Part shown: one piece after another, positions 13,201 through 23,596 of the stretch
How the letters are laid out: each line of letters begins with the position of its first letter
Position numbering within the stretch: the first letter of the stretch is position 1
From: Rachicladosporium sp. CCFEE 5018
Lineage: Eukaryota; Ascomycota; Dothideomycetes; Cladosporiales; Cladosporiaceae
Direction of reading: 5' to 3'
DNA: 64,000 bases
Assembly (NCBI GenBank): GCA_002077045.2
Contig: KZ111185.1
Span: forward strand, 34,983-98,982
Notes under the pieces: model-generated
Databases searched by the model: none
Seen by the model: the letters and a program-made list of their open reading frames with translations, nothing else
Told to the model about the DNA's origin: nothing
Program-made: the position numbers and the translations under genes

Positions 13201-14557
13201 GACCTCGACGGCGCGTTGCAAGCTAAGAAGCGCCTGCAAAACGAGCTGGAGGACTACCGATCCCAGCGCGCCATGGATTTGGAGGACAAGGAGACATCTA
13301 TGGAGCAGACGAGAAAGAAGTATCAGACTGAGCTTGCCACTCTCACTCACGAACTCGATATCGAGCGCGAGAGTGTCATACTCGCTCGCACCGAGAATGG
13401 CCGACTGCGTGACGAGCTAGAAGATCTTCGCAACAAATGCGATGATGAAGTTCTAAACAGCTCTACCTGGGCGAAAGAGAAGTCAAGACTCGAAGTCGCA
13501 TTGCAGTCTCTATCCGACTCTCGCGACGAGGCAGTCACAGCACACAATGACGCACAGTCCAAGATCGTCGACCTGTTGGGCCAAGTCCGCACCTTGAGGA
13601 CTGATATCGACGACGTCGTTGCCGAGCGCGAATTACTGGTTAAGGAGAAGAAGGGTATCGAGTCCCGACTCGCCTCCGCGGCAGCGTCGCTCGAAGACCT
13701 CTCCTTGCACGGCTCGCCTGCAAAGCGTAGCGCGGCACTCTCCGATAGGGAAGTTCTGGACTTGAAGACCAAGCTCGCGCAGCAGGAAGATATCGCCTCT
13801 GCAGCTGTCGGTAAGATGCGCAGAGCTGAGTTGCTGGCGCAAGAAGTGCAGAAGGATATTGCTGCTGAGCGACAGCGAGGTGTTGACCTCCACCGCGAGA
13901 AGGCCGCGCTGGAGAAGGGCGTCAAAGAGCTGCAGTTGCGATGCGTGGATCTCGAGACGAAGGGCTACAGTACCGGGAGCGGCGATGTGCGCTTCCTCAA
14001 CAGCCGCATACAGGAGGTAAGTCTTCACCCTTTCCCCAGTGCCCACTGACACCCCAGCTAACGTACCACTCTAGCTCGAATCCACACTCGACTCCCTCGA
14101 GTCAACCCGCGCAACCGAATCCCGCAGCGTGCGGAACGTAGATCGCACAGTCAAAGACCTGCAATCGCAAATCACCCGCTGTGAGAAGTCTTCCCAGCTC
14201 CTCTCTGACGACTTATCAAAATCCCGCGAGAAAATCGACCGTCTGCTCACTACGATCGATGAGCTACAAGCCTCTGACTCTTCTGCCCAACTTTCCGCCA
14301 AGCGCGCTGAGCGGGAGCTAAGGGAGGAGAAAGAAGCGCGTCTCCGCCTTGAACGCGAGCTCGAATCCCTCCGCGGGCTGCGCGTGGAGCGCGGCAGTGT
14401 GCGCGGATCAGATCGCCTCGGTATCAGCGGCGGCTTAAGTGATTACGGCGGCGGTAGTCGACGAGGCAGCGGCGTCAGACCGCCGGGAAGCGCGAATGGG
14501 GAGGTCAAGTTGGCGGTGCCGGAGAGGAAGAGCAGTTTGAGCAAGGGTTTTTTGTAG
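7243..14557 (+). CDS. myoB: Class II myosin heavy chain
   Basis: Two exons, 7243-14016 and 14075-14557, are joined across a 58-nt phase-0 intron (GTAAGT...CTCTAG), giving 2418 residues, the usual size for filamentous ascomycetes. An N-terminal proline-rich extension precedes the myosin SH3-like fold (from residue 115). The motor contains the P-loop GESGAGKT (260-267), switch I NNNSSRFGKF (from 320) and switch II DIAGFE (552-557), all intact. IQ-type light-chain sites lie near 870-925 (FQSVARGFTQRR). A coiled-coil rod fills roughly 925-2350 and ends in a Gly/Ser/Arg-rich tail that is a likely phosphorylation region. This is the cytokinesis motor of the contractile actomyosin ring at septa (A. 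nidulans MyoB, fission yeast Myo2 type). The start ATG is the first in frame and gives a normal N-terminus. Confidence 0.96.
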
Positions 14558-14826
14558 GTAGTGGCGCATTTGGCGAATTGACATTGGCTGGGGGTGGGCT
14601 GGGGACGCAGAGGCGGAGGGAAAGGGGACGGGGGGCGGGGGTGGGAAGTGAGGCGTTCTTGTGATGGAGTCATACAGTGGGATGCAGAACCATTGGGAAG
14701 CAGAAGGGAAGGGTGGGCTATAGTGTGCATTCTGTGTAGTGTCTCGTAGTAAATTCGGCCCTTCAGCGAGTTCTGTTGTCCTTTTCATGTAGTCTCGGGG
14801 ACTACACAAATCTTTGAAGAAGCTCC
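14558..14826. other. Convergent 3' flanks of myosin and INP54-like genes
   Basis: Short convergent intergenic stretch with a G-rich run on the plus strand after the myosin stop. It should hold both polyadenylation regions. No canonical AATAAA was picked out. Confidence 0.4.
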
Positions 14827-16122
14827 TCAACTCCCAGTCAGCGCCCTCACGACCAACCCCACGCCCACGATCCCCACAATCGTAGCCACCAACAACGCCT
14901 CGCCCTCCCAAGTCCATCCCAAATACGCCGCCAACCCAACGATAACCTCCAGCCGTCTCGCCACAGCCCGCCGCTCCTTCCAATCCGCTCTAATCTCAAA
15001 AGGCACCTTCACTGCCTCCGCAGGCTCCAGCTCAATGCTGAAAGCCAGCGCCACAGGCCTATGATCGCTACTCGGCTGCACCGGCAACGCCGCGTACGAA
15101 GCAATCCTCGGCTTAGAAGAGGGTAGGTACAGGATCCGATCACACCAGCTCGGCACTCTATGCTTGGCCCAGGCGTCGGATCCAGGCTCCTCTGGCCCCA
15201 CCCCCTTCCTCAATTTCTGGGCTGCAGCGTGCGCCTGCGCGGAAGCGGAGTACTTGTACGTCGGCCGGAAAGTCACGAGGGACTCGGTGAGGTTGTGAAG
15301 GGTGCGGTGGGCGAGGCGTTCGCGGGTTAGTTGGTCGAAAGCCAGGAGGGACTGGAAGGTGTGGGTTCCTGAGGAGGGTGAGGGCCAGGTTTGGTGATCC
15401 GAGGGTTGGGGAGAGGTGGAGGAGGTGCGGTAGTTGAGGTCGCCGGCGAGGAAGATGTGGGAGGGTGGGGAGAAGAGGGAGGATGGCGTTGAGGTCGTGG
15501 GTTCTTTCGAAGGCTCAGATGCCTCGCCGAGTAAAGGCGCCGATTCTTCTGAACCGCCTGGAGCAGTGGGTGGACTCTCGCGAGTGAAGACCAGGCTTTC
15601 GCAGATGCTTTTCCAGTCTTCGTTTCGTCTCTCCACCTCCCCTTCCCCTGGCGCCAGATGTGCAGACACAAACGTCACCGGCACGACCTCCTCCCCCTCC
15701 CCCATCACCCCCAACCTAGCCCCGACGGCGCCCTTATTCCCCATCTCCCACACCCCCACCCCAATCCCCGCCGTCTCAACCCACCGTATTCTCTCCCTAA
15801 TCTCCTTCCTCACAAAGACCATCAACCCCGTCATACCCACATTCTGCGCCAACAGCGTCTCATACTCCACTCCATCCTCGAACCGCGCAGCGACGGCGTG
15901 TTGCACGACGTTAGAAATGCGAGAGAAGTAGGGCGTGAGGTATGAGGCGCCGAGGAAGCTGTAGCCAAGGGGAGCGAGTTCTTGCAGGCAGAGGACTATG
16001 AGGTCTAGAGGGAGGGGGGAGGGAGTAGGGGGGTCGGAGAAGAGGGCGGAGGCCAGGTGGGTGAGGGAGGGGAGGGTGCGGGCAGCGTTGAAGGTTGTGA
16101 TGTAGATGGATAGATCGGACAT
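14827..16122 (-). CDS. INP54: Tail-anchored inositol polyphosphate 5-phosphatase
   Basis: Single-exon gene of 431 residues. It begins with LSIYITTFNAARTLP, the metal-binding TxN start of the endonuclease/exonuclease/phosphatase fold. LQELAPLGYSFLG supplies the catalytic Glu, followed by GNKGAVGARL, SAHLAPGEGEVERRNEDW, AGDLNYR, VPSWCDRILY and SDHRPV, the full motif series of the 5-phosphatases. A C-terminal stretch of about 20 hydrophobic residues (LLVATIVGIVGVGLVV) is a likely tail anchor. Yeast Inp54 has the same layout and acts on PI(4,5)P2 at the ER, hence the name. Two low-complexity insertions separate the core motifs. It is convergent with the myosin gene and divergent from the RTA1-family gene. 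Confidence 0.88.
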   Translation of the reverse strand: MSDLSIYITTFNAARTLPSLTHLASALFSDPPTPSPLPLDLIVLCLQELAPLGYSFLGASYLTPYFSRISNVVQHAVAARFEDGVEYETLLAQNVGMTGLMVFVRKEIRERIRWVETAGIGVGVWEMGNKGAVGARLGVMGEGEEVVPVTFVSAHLAPGEGEVERRNEDWKSICESLVFTRESPPTAPGGSEESAPLLGEASEPSKEPTTSTPSSLFSPPSHIFLAGDLNYRTSSTSPQPSDHQTWPSPSSGTHTFQSLLAFDQLTRERLAHRTLHNLTESLVTFRPTYKYSASAQAHAAAQKLRKGVGPEEPGSDAWAKHRVPSWCDRILYLPSSKPRIASYAALPVQPSSDHRPVALAFSIELEPAEAVKVPFEIRADWKERRAVARRLEVIVGLAAYLGWTWEGEALLVATIVGIVGVGLVVRALTGS

Positions 16123-16786
16123 GATGTATTGAGTATCTGCTTACTGATTGCGCTTTCGGCACGCGAGAATATGGCTGTTGTCTAGCTGTCTTTCTGGCAG
16201 CTTGGTAGCTACGTCACATACCGTGAATGTATGGTCACAGCATTAGAGCACCTAGTGCCAACCATTTGCGCTCTTTGCTCCTTCCTGAGCATTCTGCCTC
16301 CAGCGATGTTCTTCATCGATCTCGGAGGATCTCGAAACTTGACCTAACACCTTGTTCCGCAATATCAACGACTCTCGAGAGCAACAGCGCAACCCAGACG
16401 GAGGACCGGCACCGGCATACCCCCTGTCGTCCGCTCCGCCTCGTCCCGTCCTTGACAGATAACGTCCGCCCCACGCACTTCAAAGATCCTCCTATCAAAC
16501 CCTCTTCCGCTCCCGTACCACGCGGCAAAATCACATCGCTTAGAACAAAATGCTTCCTCGCTTGCAAGCATCTCGCGGAAGCGCGCAAGCGATCGCACCT
16601 TCCGCACCCGTACTGCGCATCTCGTTTACGACCATGCAGACCCAAGCAATTGGGTTCTCGTGTCGGCGTAGATCTATAGTGTCTGTTGGCCAGCCGCCGA
16701 ATATCACCGGTAAGTATCTACTATTCTCTGTCTCTTTCACGTCAGCAGTACCGTTCTTGTGGCTTGCAAATTACGCCGCCACTACG
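16123..16786. promoter_or_regulatory. Divergent promoter, INP54-like / RTA1-like
   Basis: About 660 bases between two divergent start codons. The RTA1-family frame is open upstream to 16550, but that extension has no family resemblance, and a GTAAGTATC...GTCAGCAG pair near 16709-16749 could be a 5'-leader intron. Confidence 0.4.
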
Positions 16787-17931
16787 ATGGCGTCTCTCGT
16801 GTTCCAAGCAGCCCATGCTGTGCTTGAGCCAAGGCAGAAGGGCAACTACACGGAAACGAAGAACTGGCGGGACTCTTGCACAAAGGCGACGTGCGATTTG
16901 AAGTACTCGTACTGGGGTTACATACCCTCGATAGCAGCGAACAGCATCTTCGCCGCGCTATTCGGAATATCGCTTCTGGGCTTCCTGGTACAGGCGGCAA
17001 TATGTCGGAAGCGCTTTTGGGGCTTCAGCTTCGCTATGAGCGCTGGTTCGTTCCTCGAAGTGCTGGGCTACATCGGCAGGATCGTCTCGTTCTCGAACCC
17101 GTTCAACGAGAATGGCTTCCTCATTCAGATCGTCTGCTTGACAATCGGTGCGCCAGCATCCCTCTCCTCATCAATGCTGGCCTTACTGACAAGACCATAG
17201 CCCCCGCCTTCTACGCAGCTGCCATCTACTTCTGCCTCCGCAGCATCGTCCTAACCTTCGGCCCAGCCAACTCCCGCCTCCCCGCAACCTGGTACCCGCG
17301 GATCTTCATTCGATGCGATGTTGTCTCTTTACTACTTCAAGCAGGCGGCGGAGGCTGGGCGAGCATAGCTTCGCATTCTGGTCACTCGGCTGCAGGAGGG
17401 AACCACATCATGCAAGCTGGTCTAGCCTTCCAGGTACTGACGTTGTTGATATTCATCATACTGGCGAGCGACTTTACATTCAAGACGTACTCGCGATATA
17501 AGAAGCTAGGCAGCGCGGCGGCATTTGATCAGACGCACAGCGACCTCCGCAAGAGTAGAAAGTTCCAGCTCTTCCTCTGCGCCCTTTGTTTCGCGACTCT
17601 CTGTATCTTCACGCGCAGCGTCTACCGCGTGGCGGAACTGAGCGAAGGCTGGACCGGCCGGCTGATCAAGACGCAAAGCTACTTCATCGGATTGGAAGGT
17701 GCGATTGTGAGCGCTGGCGTACTGGCACTGAACATCTTTCATCCCGGATTTTGCTTTGGAGAGGGATGGGATATGGAGAAGGCTGCTACTGGGAGTGGGA
17801 GGAGGGAGAAGAAGGGGAGGAAGTGGTTGGGCAGGAAGGGAAACCAGTCTGAGACCGAGGCAGAGAAGAGCGGGGGAAGTTCTGACGGAGAGATTTTTGG
17901 AGAGGACAGAGTGGTCAGGGAGAAGGTGTAA
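16787..17931 (+). CDS. RTA1-family seven-helix membrane protein
   Basis: Two exons, 16787-17147 and 17201-17931 (53-nt phase-1 intron), give 363 residues. The join restores the family motif ending helix 3 (QIVCLTIAPAFYAAAIYFCL). Further signatures are YWGYIPSIAANSIFAALF near the N-terminus, GYIGR, and FIRCDVVSLLLQAGGGG, the D-x2-S-x3-Q-x2-GGG core of the RTA1/RTM1 (lipid-translocating exporter) family. Seven hydrophobic segments can be counted. The cytosolic tail is Lys/Arg/Glu-rich. Members sit in the plasma membrane; yeast relatives affect 7-aminocholesterol resistance (Rta1) and sphingoid long-chain base export (Rsb1). The substrate of this one cannot be told. The ATG at 16787 gives a normal RTA1 N-terminus with an N-glycosylation-type NYT. 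Confidence 0.88.
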
Positions 17932-18195
17932 GAGTTGGGTTGGCTTGCGTGTGGTCCCGAAGGGATCGAGCTTTCAACATGGCCTTCAAGGCTAGCAGAT
18001 AGACTTCTTTCACGGCATACATCGAAGACTTTCTTGGAGCGTTTGGCACTGAGGAATGATAAACGCATCTTGCGGTAGCCCAGGGCCATGCAGCTCCCAC
18101 TTTCGTCTTATTCATTCGGGATATCAGTGCATACTAATGCTTGATTGACCCGAAACAGCCCACCAAAGTCCTTGCGGGGCAACACATATTCGCAC

Positions 18196-18210
18196 ATTCG
18201 AGAAGATTCC
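18196..18210. promoter_or_regulatory. Heat-shock element upstream of CDC37
   Basis: The bases aTTCgaGAAgaTTCc form a perfect three-unit heat-shock element (nTTCnnGAAnnTTCn) about 170 bases upstream of the CDC37 start codon. HSF1 control of Hsp90 co-chaperones is established in fungi; binding here is inferred from the match alone. Confidence 0.65.
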
Positions 18211-18376
18211 CAGACACGGCCATGACCTCCGCGCACCGTGACTTATCGTACACTCTCCTCCATTCACTATAGCCCTCTTTCATTGCCACGGCCGATCACT
18301 CAGTGATCTTTCTATCCCTGCCCAAGGTCACTGATTACTTACCAACCGCGACCTCTACACCCCGCATCAAGCAGAG

Positions 18377-19948
18377 ATGCCAATCAACTACAGCAAATGG
18401 GATGCCCTTGAGCTTTCGGACGACAGCGACATCGAAGTCCATCCCAACGTCGATAAACGCTCCTTCATTCGTGCGAAGCAGAATCAGATACATCAGCAGA
18501 GGCATGAGCGGAAGGGGAGGATAGCTACGTTGAGGTATGAGAGGATCATCAATGAAGGACTACTCGGGCGGATAGGGGCGTTGGTCAAGGCATTGGAGGC
18601 ACAGACCGGGAAATTCGCGGAAGCGAAAGACGGGGAGGAGGTAGATGAAGGTGTGTTCGAGGCGTTGGTGGAGGTCACGAGCGATGCGAGTCTCGGTGAA
18701 GACTCCCCACCAGGAGCACCAGAGGGCGTGCACAAGAACGAGCAGCAGCCGAAGTACAGTCAGACGCTCGGTGCGTTGGTGGACCAAATAAAGCTTGAAG
18801 TCGATCGATCGAAGACAACCGGACCAGCACGACACGAAGCGTACGTGAAGGAAGCACGGAGTCATTTGGAGAAGGTGAGAGGTTTGCAGAAGGATCTTGA
18901 GGTCGAGCTACGGCGGTTGGAGAAGGAGGAGGGCGAGAAGATCACGAGCGAGAGTATACATGAAGGGTTCAGTATCAGCCAGGTCAGCAAGGAGAAGGCG
19001 AGTGTGGTGCAGCCTGAGCTGCTGAACCCGAAGCGGACACCTGCTGGCGACGAGGCAGCTACATCAGGCGCTGAAGCCGATGTTGAGGATGGGGACATCG
19101 ACGCTGCGGCTGGAGAAGACGAAGATATCCAGGCGTCTCCCACAGCAAAGAAGTTCGGCAAGATCCCCTACGGCGACTACACCGCCTCCCTACAATTCAT
19201 TATTTCCAACCCGCAAATACTCATTGAGAAAGAAACCGATGGCCTACTAGTCGAAGCCTTCAACGCGCAATCCTCAGCCACCTCCAAGAAAGACGAAGAC
19301 TACGCCCGCACGTGTGTTCACCAAGCGCTACTATTGCAATACTGTCGCCAGCTCGGCAAAGACGGCGTGAGGCTGTTCTTTCAGCGCGTGCAGACGTCGG
19401 GACATAAGGCGAGGAAACTATTTTTGGACGATGTGAATAGCACGTATGCGCGGATACGCACGCGCACGGCAGAGCTGAAGAAGGAGAGTGAGGAGGAGGG
19501 AGGCGATCGGGAGCAAATCCAACTCCACGCCGTGGATCCAGGGACATCAATCAACATCCTCACACCCCCGCCCATGGCACAATGCACCACTGACGACGAG
19601 CGCGCCGCACGAGAAGTCTTCGACTCCTTCCCTCCTGGCTTACAGCGCGCGCTGGAAAGCGGGAGCCTTGATAAAGTGAATGTGGTGTTGGGCAAGATGA
19701 GTGTGAGCGAAGCGGAGATTGTCGTTGATCAGCTGGGCGGGGCGGGGATGTTGAGTATGGAGGAGGGGGTTATTGATGCTACGACTGAGGAGGGGAGGAA
19801 GGTTGTGGAGGAGATTGAGAGGGGGGAAAAGATGCCGAGCCGCGTGGAGGAGGTGGATGAGAGTATGGAGGGCCAGACGGGAGAAGGGGCTGGGGAGGCG
19901 AAGAGGGGGAAGGAGAGGGAGGTGTTGATGGTGGATGAGGTGGACTAG
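18377..19948 (+). CDS. CDC37: Hsp90 co-chaperone Cdc37
   Basis: Single-exon gene of 523 residues. The N-terminus MPINYSKWDALELSDDSDIE followed by VHPNVD is the hallmark of Cdc37, including the CK2-phosphorylated serine in ELSDDSD. A kinase-binding helical region with KQNQIHQQRHERKGRI follows. The middle domain, from about residue 255 (KFGKIPYGDYTASLQFI), is the Hsp90-binding part. The C-terminal domain contains FDSFPPGLQRALESGSLDKVNVVLGKM. Cdc37 delivers kinase clients to Hsp90 in the cytosol. An acidic linker (DVEDGDIDAAAGEDED) and an acidic tail are longer than in yeast but normal for filamentous fungi. A heat-shock element lies upstream. The ATG is the only sensible start. Confidence 0.96.
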   Translation: MPINYSKWDALELSDDSDIEVHPNVDKRSFIRAKQNQIHQQRHERKGRIATLRYERIINEGLLGRIGALVKALEAQTGKFAEAKDGEEVDEGVFEALVEVTSDASLGEDSPPGAPEGVHKNEQQPKYSQTLGALVDQIKLEVDRSKTTGPARHEAYVKEARSHLEKVRGLQKDLEVELRRLEKEEGEKITSESIHEGFSISQVSKEKASVVQPELLNPKRTPAGDEAATSGAEADVEDGDIDAAAGEDEDIQASPTAKKFGKIPYGDYTASLQFIISNPQILIEKETDGLLVEAFNAQSSATSKKDEDYARTCVHQALLLQYCRQLGKDGVRLFFQRVQTSGHKARKLFLDDVNSTYARIRTRTAELKKESEEEGGDREQIQLHAVDPGTSINILTPPPMAQCTTDDERAAREVFDSFPPGLQRALESGSLDKVNVVLGKMSVSEAEIVVDQLGGAGMLSMEEGVIDATTEEGRKVVEEIERGEKMPSRVEEVDESMEGQTGEGAGEAKRGKEREVLMVDEVD

Positions 19949-20259
19949 ACGATATGCATGAGGTGGTGTTCTGGGGCTGTATGAAGTATGGCAGGATGCC
20001 AATCGGGACTTGGCGGAAGGAGCTGGCTCCGGGGAGACAACGGTCAAACAGTGGAGACACGATGACGAAGGTTTGCTCGCGCACTTCGAGATCCTAATGA
20101 CCTCTTGGACCTCTCTGAGCACTTCTCCCGGTTTCCTTTGTCCTCACATCGCCACAAACCCACACGACCGCCTTCACCGATCACCAGCTCACCACTCAAA
20201 CAACCCAATCGCGGCCTACCAAGAATCCAACTGTCACGAGATACCGCAGGAAGAGTAAC

Positions 20260-20385
20260 ATGGAGCCAGCAGTCTACCTATGGGCCTGGTTTGAGACCAA
20301 GATCTTGAAGAAGAAGGATATGAGTGTGCTCGCGAAGCCGGATCAGAGCGCCGGGAAGGAGCCGAAGAGACCTGCGCTAAGATAG
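20260..20385 (+). CDS. Possible 41-residue microprotein
   Basis: A small frame of 41 codons starts at an ATG directly after a pyrimidine- and CA-rich stretch (20100-20255) that looks like a fungal promoter and 5' leader. The peptide begins MEPAVYLWAWFETKILKKKD and then becomes Lys/Pro-rich, ending PKRPALR. An aromatic hydrophobic start followed by a basic tail would suit a small organelle-membrane or complex subunit, but I do not recognise a family. It lies between CDC37 and an F-box-like gene in otherwise empty sequence. It may be chance. Confidence 0.35.
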   Translation: MEPAVYLWAWFETKILKKKDMSVLAKPDQSAGKEPKRPALR

Positions 20386-20913
20386 TATTGAGACGCGAAG
20401 GCCTGTCATGGCTTGAATCCGCGAGGAACACGAGGGAAAAGCAGAGCTGTATGCTATTGATAGGGGTTGCGTAAGTATATCTCTGCGCTCTGGTAGTCGG
20501 CGATCGGGGCGCTGACATATTCGCGGAAGCCTTGGAGTTTCGTACACGTCCCCCGAAAGCTGTACATCTTGTGCGGCACAAGATCATTCGAATTTTGGCA
20601 CTCTTCGGCTGAAAAGATTGTCGAGTGTGTCCTCTCGATAACGGTCGAACCAGAAGCCACCCATTGATGCTGACCTTCGGTAGCACAAAGTATATCGCCA
20701 TATGTCCTCAGGTCGAGGACGTCCTCACACCGTTCTCTTCTTTCTATAATCCGAACCTACCGGCGTGAGCAATGTGAGTCTGCATCTGCTTGTCAGTTTC
20801 GACTCCCACTCTTCTTCTCGATCAAGTCTCATTATCACTCTCCAATATCTCACTCCAAGCCAAAAAGCACACACCAGAGACAAGGCCACATCGACATCAG
20901 CACGATCAGCACC

Positions 20914-22659
20914 ATGGCCGCCAATACCGTCGCCATCGGCACCATGGCCACCGAAACCATGATCACCGATACCACAGTCCCCAACACCACACCTCCCGCC
21001 ACCACTGCTCCCAATCCCCAAGCCAACCTCGGCGCCCTCCCCCAAGAGATCAAAGACCAGATCTTCGACCAGCTAATGCTCGATCCCGGCTTCGCTCCGT
21101 CACGCAAGTCCTACGCCCGCGCCGTAGACTCCAGTACTAGACTTCGACCTCTCGCATCCTGGGCGAATTTCGCCCGGGTGAATCGCGAATTCCATGTATC
21201 CGCGGACCGCTGGCTGCAAGACACGCATGAGCTTGTGCTGGTGAAGATTAGATGGCGGAAGTTGGTGGAGTATCTGGACGATTGCTGGACGAAGGAACCG
21301 GAGTTTATCGGCAACACCAGACAGGCTCTGGCTTTCGAGAAGTCGGGCAAGGTAGCTATGACGCTCGAACTCGATACTCCATATTGGGGCAATGAGGCGC
21401 CTCTCGTGGCATTTGTCGGCGAGGCGAAGTACCTGGAGAGATTATACATGATCGTCCGCCTTGTCGCGGGGCAGACCGTCACACTCCGGCACCAATATGC
21501 ATCAATAGCGCCCGAGTTCAGGGTTTCAAAGTCTCCGATGCATTCGCTAGGTTGGGCGCCGAGTTTGCGATTCGCGGTGCGCCTCGCACACATGCCACGT
21601 AAGCTCATGACTGTACAGCGACAGAGGGACCTGCTCCGCCCATTGCAGAGCGTCGTCGCCGATGGCATGGACTTCACGATCGAAGGGGACGTTTGCGATC
21701 GACCCCATGCAGATGCGGTGACGTTGATGATGTATGGTGGCTTCTCGGATATATCTGACAGTATCAGCATGCCGCTTGCCAGGCTGTGGGACTACATCTC
21801 TGTGCTGTCTCGGTGTAAAGACATGGTCGACGACGACATAGCCAATGGCCGGGAACAAGCCGCGCTGACCTGGCTGAACCGGATCGCAGGGCCCGGTTTC
21901 GTGAAGTTCATCTCAGAGCTTTCGACTCTTTGGCGTGGCCAGCTTCCTGCACCGGATGTCCTCGCTGCACTGACCTTGATTCAGTACGACATGGGTCTCA
22001 CGGCCACATATCTGCACTGCAAGCTCAATCTCCCAGAGACACGCATCACCGACCCAGCAATGTTCATCTTGCGGTATGAGCGCACGGTGGCTGAGATGTT
22101 GAGTGGCGGATGGGAAGCCCTGGCCGTATCGCATGGGCAGCTTGCTTTCGAGGCGAAAATGCATGTCTTTCATACGGGACTGCTGCACCGCAGTTTCGAT
22201 CGCTCTGGCCGGATCGAGCGGCCAAAGCCCGGGAGAAGTGCGAAGCGCATGCAGGACTGGATTATCGAGAAACAGCACCCACGGTTTCGAGCGTGGGCTG
22301 CGGGTAATCCGCATGCGAACTTCGATTTCAACTACGTCTTCACGACGAATCACTGGCCGGACTTGAGGAAGTCTAGTGTGTTCAAGGTGGGGCCGATGAA
22401 GTTCGACTTGCATAAGAGGCTCACGCAAGAACGGCCTCAATTTCGAAGATGGTGGGATGTCGACACGTTGCTGAAGCACGGAAGGGAGCTTGAGTCGATT
22501 GGGGATCGGATCGAGTATCCCTTCAAGATCACAGAGTCGCTACAGTCTGTTGAGATAGTGCCTACGCCAGACGAGGCGAGTAACATGGACGACTCTGCGC
22601 CAGCCCACTCAAGCTATGCATGGGTAGAGGTTCGCGAACCAGTAGATGCGCAAAGATAA
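20914..22659 (+). CDS. F-box-like protein of unknown target
   Basis: Single-exon gene of 581 residues. A Thr/Pro-rich N-terminus of about 38 residues precedes LGALPQEIKDQIFDQLML (39-56), the L-P-x-E-[IL]-x-[DE]-x-I-[FY] opening typical of fungal F-box and F-box-like domains. A WANFARVNREFH segment follows, where F-box proteins carry the second and third helices. The remainder is folded-looking, with evenly spaced hydrophobics and tryptophans, but has no repeat I recognise. If the F-box is real the protein would be the substrate adaptor of an SCF ubiquitin ligase. The target is unknown. CT-rich leader sequence upstream supports the start at 20914. Confidence 0.65.
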   Translation: MAANTVAIGTMATETMITDTTVPNTTPPATTAPNPQANLGALPQEIKDQIFDQLMLDPGFAPSRKSYARAVDSSTRLRPLASWANFARVNREFHVSADRWLQDTHELVLVKIRWRKLVEYLDDCWTKEPEFIGNTRQALAFEKSGKVAMTLELDTPYWGNEAPLVAFVGEAKYLERLYMIVRLVAGQTVTLRHQYASIAPEFRVSKSPMHSLGWAPSLRFAVRLAHMPRKLMTVQRQRDLLRPLQSVVADGMDFTIEGDVCDRPHADAVTLMMYGGFSDISDSISMPLARLWDYISVLSRCKDMVDDDIANGREQAALTWLNRIAGPGFVKFISELSTLWRGQLPAPDVLAALTLIQYDMGLTATYLHCKLNLPETRITDPAMFILRYERTVAEMLSGGWEALAVSHGQLAFEAKMHVFHTGLLHRSFDRSGRIERPKPGRSAKRMQDWIIEKQHPRFRAWAAGNPHANFDFNYVFTTNHWPDLRKSSVFKVGPMKFDLHKRLTQERPQFRRWWDVDTLLKHGRELESIGDRIEYPFKITESLQSVEIVPTPDEASNMDDSAPAHSSYAWVEVREPVDAQR

Positions 22660-23596
22660 GAGAAGGTGCGAGAGACCATCGAGTGGCCGGCCCCGATCCT
22701 TCAAAGCGGGAATCTGGCTGATAAAGCAGCGTCGAAGCTGCCGCCACTGCGCCCAGCGACCTGGGGATCCGCCGGCTTATACATTCTATCGCTGGGCTGC
22801 GTCGAAGGATGGGAGGGGTTTCGCGAGGCTGGTTCGGAGGTCCTCGCAAGTTGATCACGCCCAGCAGCGTGGCTCGAGGTTGCAGTGGCAGGATGTCTAG
22901 AATCCAGCGAAGGCGCGGCTCTAGGGAGGACAAGATAGTGTATAATAGCTCAAGTCACGCACATTACGAACCCTCCGTGAGCTTCATCGTTCCTCACAAA
23001 TGGACTAGACGTCTGATCGTTCGGTTCGGGCTGTGTATCCGAGCGCGTAAGAAAGTTGACGCACAAACCGTTCTCCTCCATGCAGCTTCACAGAAAGTCG
23101 ATGGGGAAAATTGCAACACCGTTTCACTCGCTCAGTTCTTGTCGATTTGGGCCCATGATGGGCGAGTATTCCATCAAGCACCTCTTCTTGGGGCGACCGA
23201 GTCGACCACTCGATTTGACAGTATACTTTTGACATATTCTACTCGCACTTGGGGTTAGAAGATTAACCACACATTGAGCATCCCTAACCCTTCGTAATGC
23301 CAAGCAGTTGGATCGATTGCTCCTTCCTCTGTATAACGAATTAAGCTCGCTGTCATGATTTACCAATAAAATCGTGATCTCGATTCGATTAAATCGCGAA
23401 GGATGACCAGAATACCTTGCCGAAGTTCTAGGTGCTGAGTGTCTCAAGAGCTGATTCCCTCAGTGTTCAGGCAGCGAATCACGAACGGCAAGTTCGATCC
23501 ACACCGCCTGACTCGGCAGAACTTTTGACATTCTCGGACTTTTGCTTGGGTCGAGCTCGTTGAACCACATACACATGTCCGATATCATTGTCAACC
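22660..23596. other. Intergenic region upstream of DBP9
   Basis: Nothing recognisable across about 940 bases apart from the expected 3' flank of the F-box-like gene and the DBP9 promoter. An AT-richer patch near 23340-23400 contains repeated TCGATT/AATCG words. Open frames here look random. Confidence 0.4.

Noticed and set aside
16550..16786. Upstream extension of the RTA1-family frame
   Set aside because: Extra residues are unlike the family and include a likely 5'-leader intron; ATG 16787 gives the usual N-terminus.
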